From positions 1-34,392 of the forward strand of contig JAKABJ010000006.1 of NCBI GenBank assembly GCA_021801905.1: a DNA stretch of 34,392 nucleotides, in the 5' to 3' direction. Shown in pieces: positions 15,809-25,200 of this stretch (positions are counted from its first letter, which is position 1; every line of letters starts with the position of its first letter). This DNA comes from Microcaldota archaeon. GTDB taxonomy: Archaea; Micrarchaeota; Micrarchaeia; Micrarchaeales; Micrarchaeaceae. The notes under the pieces were generated by a model that made no database searches, was not told the origin of the DNA, and was given only the letters and a program-made list of their open reading frames with translations. The translations under genes were made by a program, and so were the position numbers.

Positions 15809-16532
15809 CGATGTAGAGCTGGTAGACGGACTTCCTGCTGTTTTTATACGAAGCTTGAACTCTATTGTAATAGCAGATCCCCATCTTGGCTATGAAGGCG
15901 TAATGGCAAAAAAGGGGATGTTAATTCCAAAGGTAAACCTAAGCCATCTTCTCAAGATGCTAGACGCGTGCATTAAAAAAACAGGTGCAGGCAGGCTAAT
16001 AATAGACGGAGACATAAAGAATGAGTTCTCCACAGTAGAAACAGATGAGCTTAATGAGTTAATAGAGCTTCTACAGTTTGTAAAAGAAAAGGGAATAAAG
16101 CTAACAATTGTAAAAGGAAACCACGATAATTTTGTGGAACGGTACAAAGATCCATTTAAATTGGAGATACACAGACAGGAATTTGCAGAAAACGGATATC
16201 TTTTTTTTCACGGAGAAAATTTGCCTATAAAATCTTCAAAAACAAAGTTTATGGTAATGGGCCACGAGCATCCTTCAATTGCAGTTTTCAATAAAGCAGG
16301 AAGGAAGGAGAAATTGCGCTGTTTTCTTTATGGGAATTTGTACAGGAAAAAACTGCTTGTTATACCTGCCAGCAACTACTTCGCTTCAGGTACGGAAATA
16401 AACCTTTATCCGAAAGACGATCTGTTATCTCCCGTATTCAAAAAGACAGATGTGGATATTATGCATGCAATTGCGATAGGATACGGGTCTACTATCAATT
16501 TTGGCAGAATTAAAGAATTGAGAATGCTTTAA
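15795..16532 (+). CDS. Lhr-associated metallophosphoesterase (calcineurin-like)
   Basis: A 245-residue phosphoesterase with the complete metal-binding set: ADPHLGYE, DGDIKNEF, KGNHDNF, FFHGEN and GHEHPS. The family resembles the nuclease core of Mre11 and SbcD, but without the capping domain, and corresponds to the archaeal ICC-like proteins. It overlaps lhr by 14 nt, so a role as a nuclease or phosphatase acting with the helicase is likely. The natural substrate is unknown. It is not the Mre11 partner of Rad50, since the length and C-terminus differ. Confidence 0.88.
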   Translation: MQLNDDVELVDGLPAVFIRSLNSIVIADPHLGYEGVMAKKGMLIPKVNLSHLLKMLDACIKKTGAGRLIIDGDIKNEFSTVETDELNELIELLQFVKEKGIKLTIVKGNHDNFVERYKDPFKLEIHRQEFAENGYLFFHGENLPIKSSKTKFMVMGHEHPSIAVFNKAGRKEKLRCFLYGNLYRKKLLVIPASNYFASGTEINLYPKDDLLSPVFKKTDVDIMHAIAIGYGSTINFGRIKELRML

Positions 16533-16692
16533 TGCTTATTATGGTTGAGATATGACACCAAGCTCAGGTAGCCAGAGAAAATTGAATATAATAATTCTGC
16601 ATTGTTATACGGATAATGGCTGCCTCGAATATTAAATGCGAAGAGCGCGGACTCCTATTCCTGATTGCAGCGAATCCTGCTTGTCTTTTCAA

Positions 16693-18243
16693 CTAATGGA
16701 TTAGTGCTATGAATAGCCAAGGCACTGCATTGAGTATAAGCCCTATGATTATCAGCCCCTCCACAAATTTTATTATAAAATCGCTCTTTATGTTAGTCTT
16801 ATATATTCTCCAGCCATCAAATCCTGGAATGGGCAGAAGGTTGACTATTCCTACCAGGAAATTGAGCAAAAACGAGAGGGCAAATAGTGTGTAGAGGAAG
16901 TACAGTGCTTTCGCAAATAAGGTATTTGATATTGTCTCTTTCTGGTATGCTGTTATTCCTATCAAACCCCGTGTTGATCCATTCATGGCCACCGCGGTTA
17001 TGCTATAGTTGCCGTATACACATGCAACATCTGATGAGGAGCATCCAGAAGAAAGAGTTTGTATATTTACTTTCTTTCCTGGCAGATCCAAGGCGCCTAC
17101 AGATTCCAGGGCACTTATGTTGGCTATCTTATGACCATCCCAATAAATAATCTGCATTCCGCTTTGCAAGATTCCGTTTGCAGGAGTATTTGGAAGAACC
17201 GATTCTATGAACACTCCTTTATTTTGATAAAGACCAGGAACAACATATGCGAACATAAGCATCATAAGGATGAAAAAGACAATTGTCGCTATGAAGTTTG
17301 CAGATATGCCTGCAGCAGATATGCGATTCTGCTTCTCTTTATTAAGTTTTAATATTTCCTTCTCATTCGGCTCTACAAATGCCCCGATGGGTATTATGCC
17401 AAAAAGCAGCAAGCCTATTGACTTTACCTTTACTTTTGCCATCCTTGCGAGCACACCATGTGACATCTCATGTATCGTTAGTATTATTACAAGAGATATG
17501 ATTCCAGCAATAAGAGGTATGTCTATGCCAGGTATGACCGGAGCAACCCCTGGCACTTGACTGGTTAAAAGAGATGATTGCGGATGGCCAGTGTATGCAG
17601 TAATTGCAAAAAGTATGCTGCTAGATAATATATTGGCCGCGTTAAGCAATAGTGAGGATATTATAAAGCCAGAAAGGCCGAAGACTATTGTAAATGCATA
17701 TATGGCATATCCTAGCATGGAGAGGTTAAGAAAAGAGGTAAAAGAACATGCGCTTACGGCTTCTGTTGAATAGGATTGAAATCCTGGGAGGTTTACAAAC
17801 TGCAAAGGAAGGCCAGTGCAGGGCATTATGAATAGAAGGATAAGAACTAAAGACGCCATCCCGAGTATGAATGTCTTCTTGCTTAACTTTCCATTCAGGA
17901 GAAAGTATGAGAAAATCCCAAACCCGATTACAATCCCCCATATTGGCATCTGTTCCCAGAAAGTCTTATTTTTCTTTGATATAGAATCTATGGTAGATAT
18001 TCCGCGCCTGCTGCCAGCCATATACAGACCATACCCTCCCTGAAGACCTTTGATTTTTCGCACAGCTATGCCGGAAAGTATAAGGCTTATTATCGCAATG
18101 ATTACTTGAGTTACAGATCCTATAAACGAGGCGTAATAAATGAATGCGAGTATTGCGAATTCCAGTACGAATATAATGGCAGCGATGAGGTTTGCCTGGG
18201 CTTTCGTATATTTAATGCCTAGGCTAATCTTATTGGATTCCAT
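16693..18243 (-). CDS. Site-2-type intramembrane metalloprotease (M50 family)
   Basis: A 516-residue polytopic membrane protein that cuts other membrane proteins within the bilayer. Zinc ligands are the HEMSH motif at residues 258-262 within a membrane segment, and the family LLPIPGFDG motif near the C-terminus gives the third ligand. A PDZ-like domain (PNTPANGILQSGMQIIYWDGHKI) lies between them. At least eight hydrophobic segments are visible, more than in minimal members. It is transcribed away from MBF1 and is alone on its strand here. Possible substrates, such as pilins or anti-regulators, are not indicated. Confidence 0.92.
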   Translation of the reverse strand: MESNKISLGIKYTKAQANLIAAIIFVLEFAILAFIYYASFIGSVTQVIIAIISLILSGIAVRKIKGLQGGYGLYMAGSRRGISTIDSISKKNKTFWEQMPIWGIVIGFGIFSYFLLNGKLSKKTFILGMASLVLILLFIMPCTGLPLQFVNLPGFQSYSTEAVSACSFTSFLNLSMLGYAIYAFTIVFGLSGFIISSLLLNAANILSSSILFAITAYTGHPQSSLLTSQVPGVAPVIPGIDIPLIAGIISLVIILTIHEMSHGVLARMAKVKVKSIGLLLFGIIPIGAFVEPNEKEILKLNKEKQNRISAAGISANFIATIVFFILMMLMFAYVVPGLYQNKGVFIESVLPNTPANGILQSGMQIIYWDGHKIANISALESVGALDLPGKKVNIQTLSSGCSSSDVACVYGNYSITAVAMNGSTRGLIGITAYQKETISNTLFAKALYFLYTLFALSFLLNFLVGIVNLLPIPGFDGWRIYKTNIKSDFIIKFVEGLIIIGLILNAVPWLFIALIH

Positions 18244-18328
18244 GAAACGTATTAATGCGCCATAATAATAAATAGGTTCTTTTTAGCAAAGGTTTTAAAG
18301 AAACGATGCAAATTCAAATGGTGATTGA

Positions 18329-18781
18329 TTGGAAGAGTGCGAGTTGTGCGGCAGGCGTATAAATGAAGTATATACAATCTCTTTGGAGAACGTCGACTTG
18401 AGGGTGTGCTCGTCTTGCTCTAAAGGCAAGAAAGTGTTAGGCGTAGAGGGGCAGGCACCAAACCAAAAAAGCAGAGCCAATTTGAGTTCAACAATGCAAA
18501 AGAAAGACGAGTCTGAAACATTAATAGAAAACTTTGGGAGTGTTATACGCAATGCCAGGGAGGCGATGCAGATCCCATTGAAAGTTTTCGCCGAAATGAT
18601 AAATGAGAAGGAAGGCTATCTTATGAGGATAGAGTTAGAGAAAGCCCTTCCATCAGATATTTTAGTAAAGAAGCTAGAAAATGCATTGCACATAAAATTA
18701 ACTATTGTAAAGAAAGATGAGCCCAATATGCATTCCCGTAAAAATGGGGATGTAACATTGGGAGACTTTGTAGTAAGGTAG
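18329..18781 (+). CDS. mbf1: Multiprotein bridging factor 1 (MBF1) homologue
   Basis: A 150-residue protein with an N-terminal zinc ribbon (Cys4, Cys7, Cys27, Cys30) and a Cro-type helix-turn-helix from about residue 68 (FGSVIRNAREAMQIPLKVFAEMINEKEGYLMRIE). This domain order is that of archaeal MBF1, a factor linked to transcription and to the ribosome. The start codon is TTG: the ATG and GTG just upstream are in another frame, an in-frame stop precedes, and GGTGAT sits at the right distance (18320-18325). It is followed after 4 nt by fen. Confidence 0.9.
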   Translation: MEECELCGRRINEVYTISLENVDLRVCSSCSKGKKVLGVEGQAPNQKSRANLSSTMQKKDESETLIENFGSVIRNAREAMQIPLKVFAEMINEKEGYLMRIELEKALPSDILVKKLENALHIKLTIVKKDEPNMHSRKNGDVTLGDFVVR

Positions 18782-18785
18782 ATTT

Positions 18786-19826
18786 ATGTCAGTTGACCTT
18801 GCAACACTTGTGGCGCGCAGAAAACTTTCCCTGGATGAATTGAGCGGGAAAAGGGTGGCAATAGATGCGTATAACGTCCTTTATCAGTTCCTCACAATAA
18901 TAAGGGGCCCGGATGGAACGCCTCTCTCTGATGTCAACGGCAATGTAACAAGCCATCTTTCAGGACTCTTTTACAGGACTATAGAGCTCATTGATCATGA
19001 CATAACGCCCATATATGTATTTGATGGAATACCATCCAAGCTCAAGCAAAAAACCATAGAGGCAAGAATGGGCAGGAGAAATGAAGCTTTTGGGGCGTGG
19101 GAGCAGGCAAAAAAAGAAGGAAACCTTGAGGATGCAAGGAAGTATGCGCAGCAGAGCACAAGGATAAATAAATACATAGTGGAAAGCGCAAAGCTCCTGC
19201 TGGAACTTATGGGGGTGCAATCTGTAAATGCTCCTGGGGAAGGCGAGGCCCAGGCGTCCCGTATGTGCAGAGATGGAATAGTGTATGCGGCAGCAAGCCA
19301 GGATTACGATACTCTGCTCTTCGGTTCGCCTTTGGTTGTAAGAAATCTCACAATAAGCGGGAGGAGAAAGCTCCCTAGCAAAAATATTTTCATAAACATT
19401 GAGCCTGAGATTGTTTCTTTGGATGAGACGCTGAAATCTCTGGGTATAACGCAAATAAAGCTTATCTGGATAGGAATGCTTCTTGGAACTGATTTCAATG
19501 ATGGAATAAAAGGGATAGGGCCTAAAACCGCAATCAAAATAGTAAGAGATGCCTCTTCTTTTTCTGATATCGAAGCCTATGTTAAAAACAAATATAATGT
19601 CGAATTTAGCAGCAATGCCAGCGAGGTGGAAGACCTGTTCTTAAACCCAGAAGTTTCAGACATCGATATTGGGAGCGCAGTACATAATTTCAATAAAATT
19701 CCTGACAAAGCATCTCTCCTAGATTTTATGTGCAAAGAGCATAGCTTCTCAGAAGATAGAATAAAAAAATTCGTAGATAAACTATGTGCTAAAAGGGCAG
19801 CCGGTAGGCAGCACAGGCTTTTGTGA
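18786..19826 (+). CDS. fen: Flap endonuclease FEN1
   Basis: Removes 5' flaps from Okazaki fragments and repair intermediates. Its 346 residues hold all the acidic metal ligands: Asp27 (AIDAYN), Asp80 (VFDG), Glu152 and Glu154 (PGEGEA), Asp173 and Asp175 (SQDYD), and GTDFND further on. The helix-hairpin-helix GIKGIGPKTA follows. The C-terminus ends AAGRQHRLL, and the usual PCNA-binding Qxx-hydrophobic-xx-FF box is absent. It follows mbf1 by 4 nt, so the two are likely cotranscribed, and converges on the PolD large subunit 41 nt away. Confidence 0.95.
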   Translation: MSVDLATLVARRKLSLDELSGKRVAIDAYNVLYQFLTIIRGPDGTPLSDVNGNVTSHLSGLFYRTIELIDHDITPIYVFDGIPSKLKQKTIEARMGRRNEAFGAWEQAKKEGNLEDARKYAQQSTRINKYIVESAKLLLELMGVQSVNAPGEGEAQASRMCRDGIVYAAASQDYDTLLFGSPLVVRNLTISGRRKLPSKNIFINIEPEIVSLDETLKSLGITQIKLIWIGMLLGTDFNDGIKGIGPKTAIKIVRDASSFSDIEAYVKNKYNVEFSSNASEVEDLFLNPEVSDIDIGSAVHNFNKIPDKASLLDFMCKEHSFSEDRIKKFVDKLCAKRAAGRQHRLL

Positions 19827-19867
19827 GATTTTATCCGCAATGCATCCTCTGCCGCCCGTTTTGCCAT

Positions 19868-22800
19868 TCACATGAATTTTGAGAGGTTAAACTGCTTTGT
19901 TTCTACAACCTGATCTGAAATTTCTCCGCCAAACACTGCATCTATCTCTTTTTTTATCAGATAGATCCTCTGTTTGATATATGGCTCAAGCTCATACCTA
20001 TCTGCCAGGTCTGTCGCCATCTTTAGGTATTTCTCTATTCCCCCGCGCGATATAGTAAGCAATATCTTGCCTCCGCATCTGGTGCACTTTCCTATAAGGG
20101 GCACTCTCCTGTATTTTGAGTTGCATGAAACGCATCTGAAGCCTTGCTGGGAGAAAGAATGCAGGTTTCCCATCAAATCCCTCAGGAAATGGCCAGATAT
20201 TAAACGCCTTGCAGTATCTCTCTTATCTATGCTACAGAGCTTGTCCATCAACTTGAATTGAGCCTCTATCTTTTCATCCATGGTTTTTAGTTTTGTGTAT
20301 ATGCTCTTTTGCGGAGCATCACTGAGCGCATTTATTGTGCTTTCTGTATTGAAGGAGAGCCCTTCATATATCGACTTTTTGTTCAGCCTTGCACCTACAG
20401 TTTCTACAGATACATCAGAAGGAGATGATTTAGCCATTGTCTTATTGTAAAAATCCAGGCCATAATCTGTGGTTATTTCCATCTGCCATACTTCGTCATC
20501 AACTTCTTCAGGGATTACATTTTCTGTTAGTATTAAAGGCGCATCCATAGTTCCGCCTATAATGTTTGGAAGATAGCTTCTTGAGAAGTTTATAAGCGCG
20601 TCAAGCAGCAGCATTGTAGTATCCTCGTCTCCGTCACAATTTCTTCTTCTTGCAGTTATTGTATAAGGATGTGCAAGCCCGATGTTGGCGTCTGTAAACC
20701 CAATAATCCTCCCTAGCACTCCTGCAGAGGTGTGGGGAGAGAGAGTTATCACGAAATGGCCGATTATTCCATCAGAGGATTGAAGGTTATAATATGGCTC
20801 CATTCCATAATGCTTGGAAAGGAGAGAATCGATAAACTTTGATACTTTGAAAAGATAGTCTCCGCACTTTCTGTTTATTATCACATCTTGATGTTTCAGC
20901 TCGACTAACTGATCCTCTTTCAATAGCGGCTCTCCAATGAAATCTTTTGTATATCCGAGCTTTACAAGTTGCTCTATGCTTGCACCTATTTCTCTAGGAT
21001 AGAAGTGAGTTATGGGGGCATCAGTGGCGTCAAACCTCGATGTGCCGTCTTTGAAAGTGTATATCCCGTATACGCTTCTGAGTATCCCTTTTTCTATGTC
21101 TTCAGGGATTTTGCTTGAGCTCAAAAGCCATTTTACGCCTTTTATGCTCTTTGGCATTCCCTGTATGCCAAGGCGGCTGCATGCGCTGTCAAGGTATTTG
21201 ATTATATCTATCGCCCTTGTTCTGCTTTTTATTGCAGTTCCTCCGCAAAATGCGCATTTCTCATCCTCTGACTTCCTGCCGCAGCTCGAACATATCAATT
21301 CAATATATGCCCTTGAAGAATGAATGTGGCAAAATGCCGAATCTAGCTGCTCTCCTCCATTTATGCACCTGTAATTTGCTATGTCTATCTCTGTTTTATA
21401 CTTGTTAAATTGCTTTTTTGATATAAAATACGCTTTTGCTATATTCCTCTCCTTACCGCCAGCCTCTCCTATTGGAAACATGCAGTGCGGTGCCGGCTTC
21501 ATCAGCCTTTCCCTAGCCTTTTCAGGCCTTCCTATCCTTGCACCTATCCTGTAGGAGCGGCGCATTACCTTGAAAGGAGATACGGTATTAAGTATGTCTA
21601 TGGTGTCATCGCCAGAATATTTTGCCAGTATTGACTTGTCGAGCTTAAACTGCTCTTTTTCCACAAAGCCAAGAGATGCTAGAAGGCTCTGCGCCCAGTC
21701 TGCCTTTATGACTATATTTCCTTTGTCTGTATGAGGTATGCATAAAGTTTCTATGTACATTCTTAGCTCGTCTGACTCCTTTTTCCCCAGGCTTATTTCC
21801 TCAATATCAAAAATGCTTTTACTTTTGGATTTTACCTCTGCCTCTGCTATGCCTTTTGCAACCATCTCCAGCTCTCTTGGGCTTATGTCCTGGTACTCAT
21901 ATAGATATTTCGGGTGGAGGGGGACTCCGTACTGCATAGAGAGTCTGTATGCAGCCTCAAAGCTGCCAATTTCTGTGACCTTGCTTGAATATCCGTTCTT
22001 GTATAATTGAAGCGCCCAGAATTCTTCAACATAGCTTGAAGGTGTAAGGGGCGTATTTGTCTTCTTGAAGTCTCCGTACGTGATCAGCATGTCTCCAACA
22101 CTTATTATCTTTGCGACTTCGTTCTTGAGCAGCATTGCCTGCTCTGCGGTATTTATCTTCAGAGCCTCGCCATTTTTTAGTTTTACAAAAGGCCCCTCTA
22201 TAGAGTCTACCGGCATAGCTATGCTGCCTTTTCCTGGCTTCTCTATTTTTACTTGAGTGCCAACCGCTATGAAGTCGTCAAGAATAATCATCGTGGCGGG
22301 GCTAAATCCTTTAGCAGCTATTCCGGTCAGCCTTGATCTTCCGTATCTAAGCCGAAATGCACCTTTGTGATCTGGATAAGCCAATACCGGCCTGCCGCCT
22401 ATAAGCTCTTTTAAGAAAGCCGGATCATTCTCAGAATCTTGATTATCCGACTGGGATGTCTTTTTATCGATTCTTATTATCTCATTCAGCCAGCTCCAAT
22501 CCAAACCTGCAAATTTTGCGTATTTCAAAACGCTTTTCGCTTTTTGCGCTATTCCTTCGCAGACTACCAGAGCGACTCCTCCCCTCACCCTGTTGCTTAT
22601 TGTAACCTCATTTCCCTTAGAGTCTATTCTTTTTACATCCCTGTGCACGCTTATCTCAATACTTTCTGTTGGAACCCCATCCACATTAACCGGGCAGTTT
22701 TCAAGTATCACCCTTATATCATGCTCGCTTGGAAGATATTGGAGATGTTTTCCGCTCCTGGTATGGTACAGCAATATCTCTTCAAGAGTCCTCTCAACCT

Positions 22801-23341
22801 CTGCGCTTTGAGGCTTATATTCCCCAACCCCGAGAAGCTTTCTTGCATAATCTCCAAGAGTAACTGAAAGTGCTGCGCTAGTACCTCCAGCTCCTCTAAT
22901 TGGCCCCGCGTAAATTATAGAAATATAATTAGTGCCATCAGGATTCTTGTACAGCTCTATGCCAGGTATCCCCTCTGTAGGAGCTACCAAAACCCCCTCT
23001 GTAAGAATCGACAGCCCTGTTTTTACAGCAAGGGTAATTCTCTCTTTCAAACTCCCTGTTGCAAATTTTTCTTTTGTGCAAATTTCATTTACTATGCTGA
23101 ACGCAAGTTCCTGCCGGGTTTTTCCGTTCATACTCGATCTAATCAAATCGGCAAGCCCATCTATTCCGATAATTCCCTCAACTCTGGCAGGAAGGTCCGG
23201 CGCAGGCTTTATCTCTACTGAAAGGGAAGGGTCAAGGCCTTTTGATCTGGCAGCAGAGGCAATTTGATATTCCTTTCTTGCTTCATCCTTGAAAAGCTTG
23301 AAGTATTCATCTATCTCCATCCGCTCACTCTCACATATCAT
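19868..23341 (-). CDS. polD2: DNA polymerase D large catalytic subunit DP2
   Basis: The 1157-residue catalytic subunit of the archaeal replicative polymerase PolD. The invariant NCDGDED at residues 901-907 supplies the catalytic aspartates. Zinc-binding Cys clusters are seen at about 659-700 and 1070-1095 (CVSC ... CTRC). No intein interrupts the catalytic site, although inteins are common there in other archaea. The ATG at 23341 overlaps the DP1 stop by 11 nt, which suggests translational coupling. A second in-frame ATG at 23320 (MEIDEYF) is the alternative start. The upstream gene is DP1, so both subunits are made from one transcript. Confidence 0.96.
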   Translation of the reverse strand: MICESERMEIDEYFKLFKDEARKEYQIASAARSKGLDPSLSVEIKPAPDLPARVEGIIGIDGLADLIRSSMNGKTRQELAFSIVNEICTKEKFATGSLKERITLAVKTGLSILTEGVLVAPTEGIPGIELYKNPDGTNYISIIYAGPIRGAGGTSAALSVTLGDYARKLLGVGEYKPQSAEVERTLEEILLYHTRSGKHLQYLPSEHDIRVILENCPVNVDGVPTESIEISVHRDVKRIDSKGNEVTISNRVRGGVALVVCEGIAQKAKSVLKYAKFAGLDWSWLNEIIRIDKKTSQSDNQDSENDPAFLKELIGGRPVLAYPDHKGAFRLRYGRSRLTGIAAKGFSPATMIILDDFIAVGTQVKIEKPGKGSIAMPVDSIEGPFVKLKNGEALKINTAEQAMLLKNEVAKIISVGDMLITYGDFKKTNTPLTPSSYVEEFWALQLYKNGYSSKVTEIGSFEAAYRLSMQYGVPLHPKYLYEYQDISPRELEMVAKGIAEAEVKSKSKSIFDIEEISLGKKESDELRMYIETLCIPHTDKGNIVIKADWAQSLLASLGFVEKEQFKLDKSILAKYSGDDTIDILNTVSPFKVMRRSYRIGARIGRPEKARERLMKPAPHCMFPIGEAGGKERNIAKAYFISKKQFNKYKTEIDIANYRCINGGEQLDSAFCHIHSSRAYIELICSSCGRKSEDEKCAFCGGTAIKSRTRAIDIIKYLDSACSRLGIQGMPKSIKGVKWLLSSSKIPEDIEKGILRSVYGIYTFKDGTSRFDATDAPITHFYPREIGASIEQLVKLGYTKDFIGEPLLKEDQLVELKHQDVIINRKCGDYLFKVSKFIDSLLSKHYGMEPYYNLQSSDGIIGHFVITLSPHTSAGVLGRIIGFTDANIGLAHPYTITARRRNCDGDEDTTMLLLDALINFSRSYLPNIIGGTMDAPLILTENVIPEEVDDEVWQMEITTDYGLDFYNKTMAKSSPSDVSVETVGARLNKKSIYEGLSFNTESTINALSDAPQKSIYTKLKTMDEKIEAQFKLMDKLCSIDKRDTARRLISGHFLRDLMGNLHSFSQQGFRCVSCNSKYRRVPLIGKCTRCGGKILLTISRGGIEKYLKMATDLADRYELEPYIKQRIYLIKKEIDAVFGGEISDQVVETKQFNLSKFM

Positions 23342-24839
23342 TAAAATTCAATGCACTTATATTTCCTGTCTTCGTCTCCAGAACCGGCATTATTGCAGGA
23401 GTTGGAACGTGCCCTGACCTTTGTTGGAGTTTTGTAGTCCCTTGCCATGTTCCGCTGTTTATTATTTTAATTCCATGATAGTTTGCAATTCCATTTTTGT
23501 GTATATGCCCCATGTGCATAATGTCAGGCACCTTGTCTATTACAAGTTGGTCTCTTTTTGTGGGTATTATCACATTACCTCCGTATATCGGAGAAAGGTG
23601 GCGCCTTTTGAGCAGTTCTACCATCGCCTTTTCGGGTGAGGTGTAGCTCATGCCCGGAATTGCTTTTATAATTGAATCAAGAGAGGTGCCATGATAAGAA
23701 AGGACTTCAATACCGTGCAGGTTTATATAGCATGGGTTTGAGACAAGGTGTAGATTTGCTATCTTGAAATCCTTGCACAGCTCCTCATCGATATTATGCT
23801 GCGGCTCTGCTCTGCCAACGGCATCGTGGTTGCCCGGCATCATAAAAACCTCAATGTATTCTGGTATCTTTTCCAGGAAACTGAAGAGCTGCTTGTATTG
23901 TAAGTACATGTCAGGTATTGCGAGTTCATATTCCTGATCAGGGTATATCCCTACACCGTCAGCCACATCTCCGGCTATTACCATATATTTTATTTTCCCC
24001 GCAAGTGCGCTTTTGGCCCCTCCAACATCTCCATTTATCCAGCTAAGCATCTTCGAGAAGCTTTTTTCCAGGAATTGTTTGCTTCCAACATGTATGTCTG
24101 ACAAAAATGCAATAGCAATATCGTCTTCTGTGCTTTTGGGCTCTATTACTGGAACGTCTGGCCACACTATTTCGCTTGGTATCATGAATTGGTTTGATAT
24201 TTTGCCCTTAACTGCAATTACTTCGTCATTAATTATCTTTTTTGCACTTTCAAAAAGCTGTTTAGATGAATATGATGAGCCATTTACAAAGACTATTCTT
24301 ATTTCTCCGGTCTCATCCTCTACTATGACCATCAAGTTGCCTTTTTTGGTTATTATTTTTGACGTAACCATTCCAGAAATAACCACCTCTCTTCCGCTAG
24401 TGTATGCCTTTGTTGAGCTTATGCTTGGTGCAATAAAAAAATTAGGCCTTCTGTAAGATATTATTTCCTTTATGCGATGTAGCCTGTCATTGAAATACTC
24501 AACAAACGCCGAAGCTGTGCCTTCAGATATGTCCCCATCTCTTTTATTTATGGCATACCTTGATTCGACTTCTGATGCTGTGGGCGAATATTCGCTTTTA
24601 TGCAGAACTTCAACAGATTTGGGGATTTTTTCTTTCGACAATCCGGCAATTATGGCATAAAGCTCATCTTTGCTTGCTATGCTTGCTCCTGCGTCATTTT
24701 TGTGGTTCTCTATGAGTTCTGTTACAATTGAGTTTAGATTTGCATTAGAAAGCATTGATTCCTCTATATCTGCAGCGAGAAGGATGCGCGCCTGAGAAAG
24801 AGCAGCTGACAACTTTTTTAGTTTCTCTTTGTCTTCCAT
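23331..24839 (-). CDS. polD1: DNA polymerase D small subunit DP1 (proofreading exonuclease)
   Basis: The 502-residue small subunit with 3'-5' exonuclease activity. An OB fold lies at roughly residues 145-215 (VVISGMVTSKIITKKGNLMVIVEDETG). The calcineurin-like phosphoesterase domain follows, with SDIHVGS, AGDVADG, PGNHDAVG, SYHGTS and MGHIHKNG, a complete metal site. The first ~110 residues are a helical DP2-binding region. It ends 11 nt inside DP2 and begins 8 nt after UPF0147, giving the operon UPF0147-DP1-DP2. Confidence 0.95.
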   Translation of the reverse strand: MEDKEKLKKLSAALSQARILLAADIEESMLSNANLNSIVTELIENHKNDAGASIASKDELYAIIAGLSKEKIPKSVEVLHKSEYSPTASEVESRYAINKRDGDISEGTASAFVEYFNDRLHRIKEIISYRRPNFFIAPSISSTKAYTSGREVVISGMVTSKIITKKGNLMVIVEDETGEIRIVFVNGSSYSSKQLFESAKKIINDEVIAVKGKISNQFMIPSEIVWPDVPVIEPKSTEDDIAIAFLSDIHVGSKQFLEKSFSKMLSWINGDVGGAKSALAGKIKYMVIAGDVADGVGIYPDQEYELAIPDMYLQYKQLFSFLEKIPEYIEVFMMPGNHDAVGRAEPQHNIDEELCKDFKIANLHLVSNPCYINLHGIEVLSYHGTSLDSIIKAIPGMSYTSPEKAMVELLKRRHLSPIYGGNVIIPTKRDQLVIDKVPDIMHMGHIHKNGIANYHGIKIINSGTWQGTTKLQQRSGHVPTPAIMPVLETKTGNISALNFNDM

Positions 24840-24847
24840 ATAAAGAC

Positions 24848-25114
24848 TCAGTTCTTTATGGCTTCCAGCATGCTAAGTATGTTCCAGAGAGTTGTCCTTG
24901 CTTGGGGCGGAAGGTTTATATCGTTGCTAACCTCATCAATGCTGTATATCGCATTTGATACTCTTACAGTCCTGTCAGTTTTTCCATTAAGCTCTGATTT
25001 AGCTGTAGAAATTGCACCTCTGACGTTTTTTGGAACTGTTGTGTCGTTTAGCAATGCGTCCATTTTGACTATTATCTGAGATATCATCTCTTCTATTTCG
25101 TTATTTTCCGGCAT
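24848..25114 (-). CDS. UPF0147 family protein
   Basis: An 88-residue helical protein typical of UPF0147, a family restricted largely to archaea, with the hallmark C-terminal segment NLPPQARTTLWNILSMLE. Its function is unknown. GGGTGATT sits a few bases before the ATG, and TATA-like elements lie upstream at about 25125-25165. It heads the operon with both PolD subunits, so it may be a small replication or chromatin factor; that is inference from position only. Confidence 0.87.
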   Translation of the reverse strand: MPENNEIEEMISQIIVKMDALLNDTTVPKNVRGAISTAKSELNGKTDRTVRVSNAIYSIDEVSNDINLPPQARTTLWNILSMLEAIKN

Positions 25115-25200
25115 TTACAATCACCCACTATAAATAGCATTTTTATTTGCCAAAAAATCTATATATAGGTATCTGATTTGGGCGGGGTTTTTGGTATAGG

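Noticed and set aside
15795-16532. Metallophosphoesterase as Mre11, partner of Rad50
   Set aside because: At 245 residues it lacks the Mre11 capping and Rad50-binding regions and it overlaps lhr, not rad50.
16533-16692. Small gene or RNA in the gap between the phosphoesterase and the membrane protease
   Set aside because: Only a 27-codon frame and no stable stem or tRNA-like pairing could be found.
20600-20660. Intein at the DP2 catalytic site
   Set aside because: NCDGDED and its flanks are continuous, and the total length is normal for an intein-free DP2.
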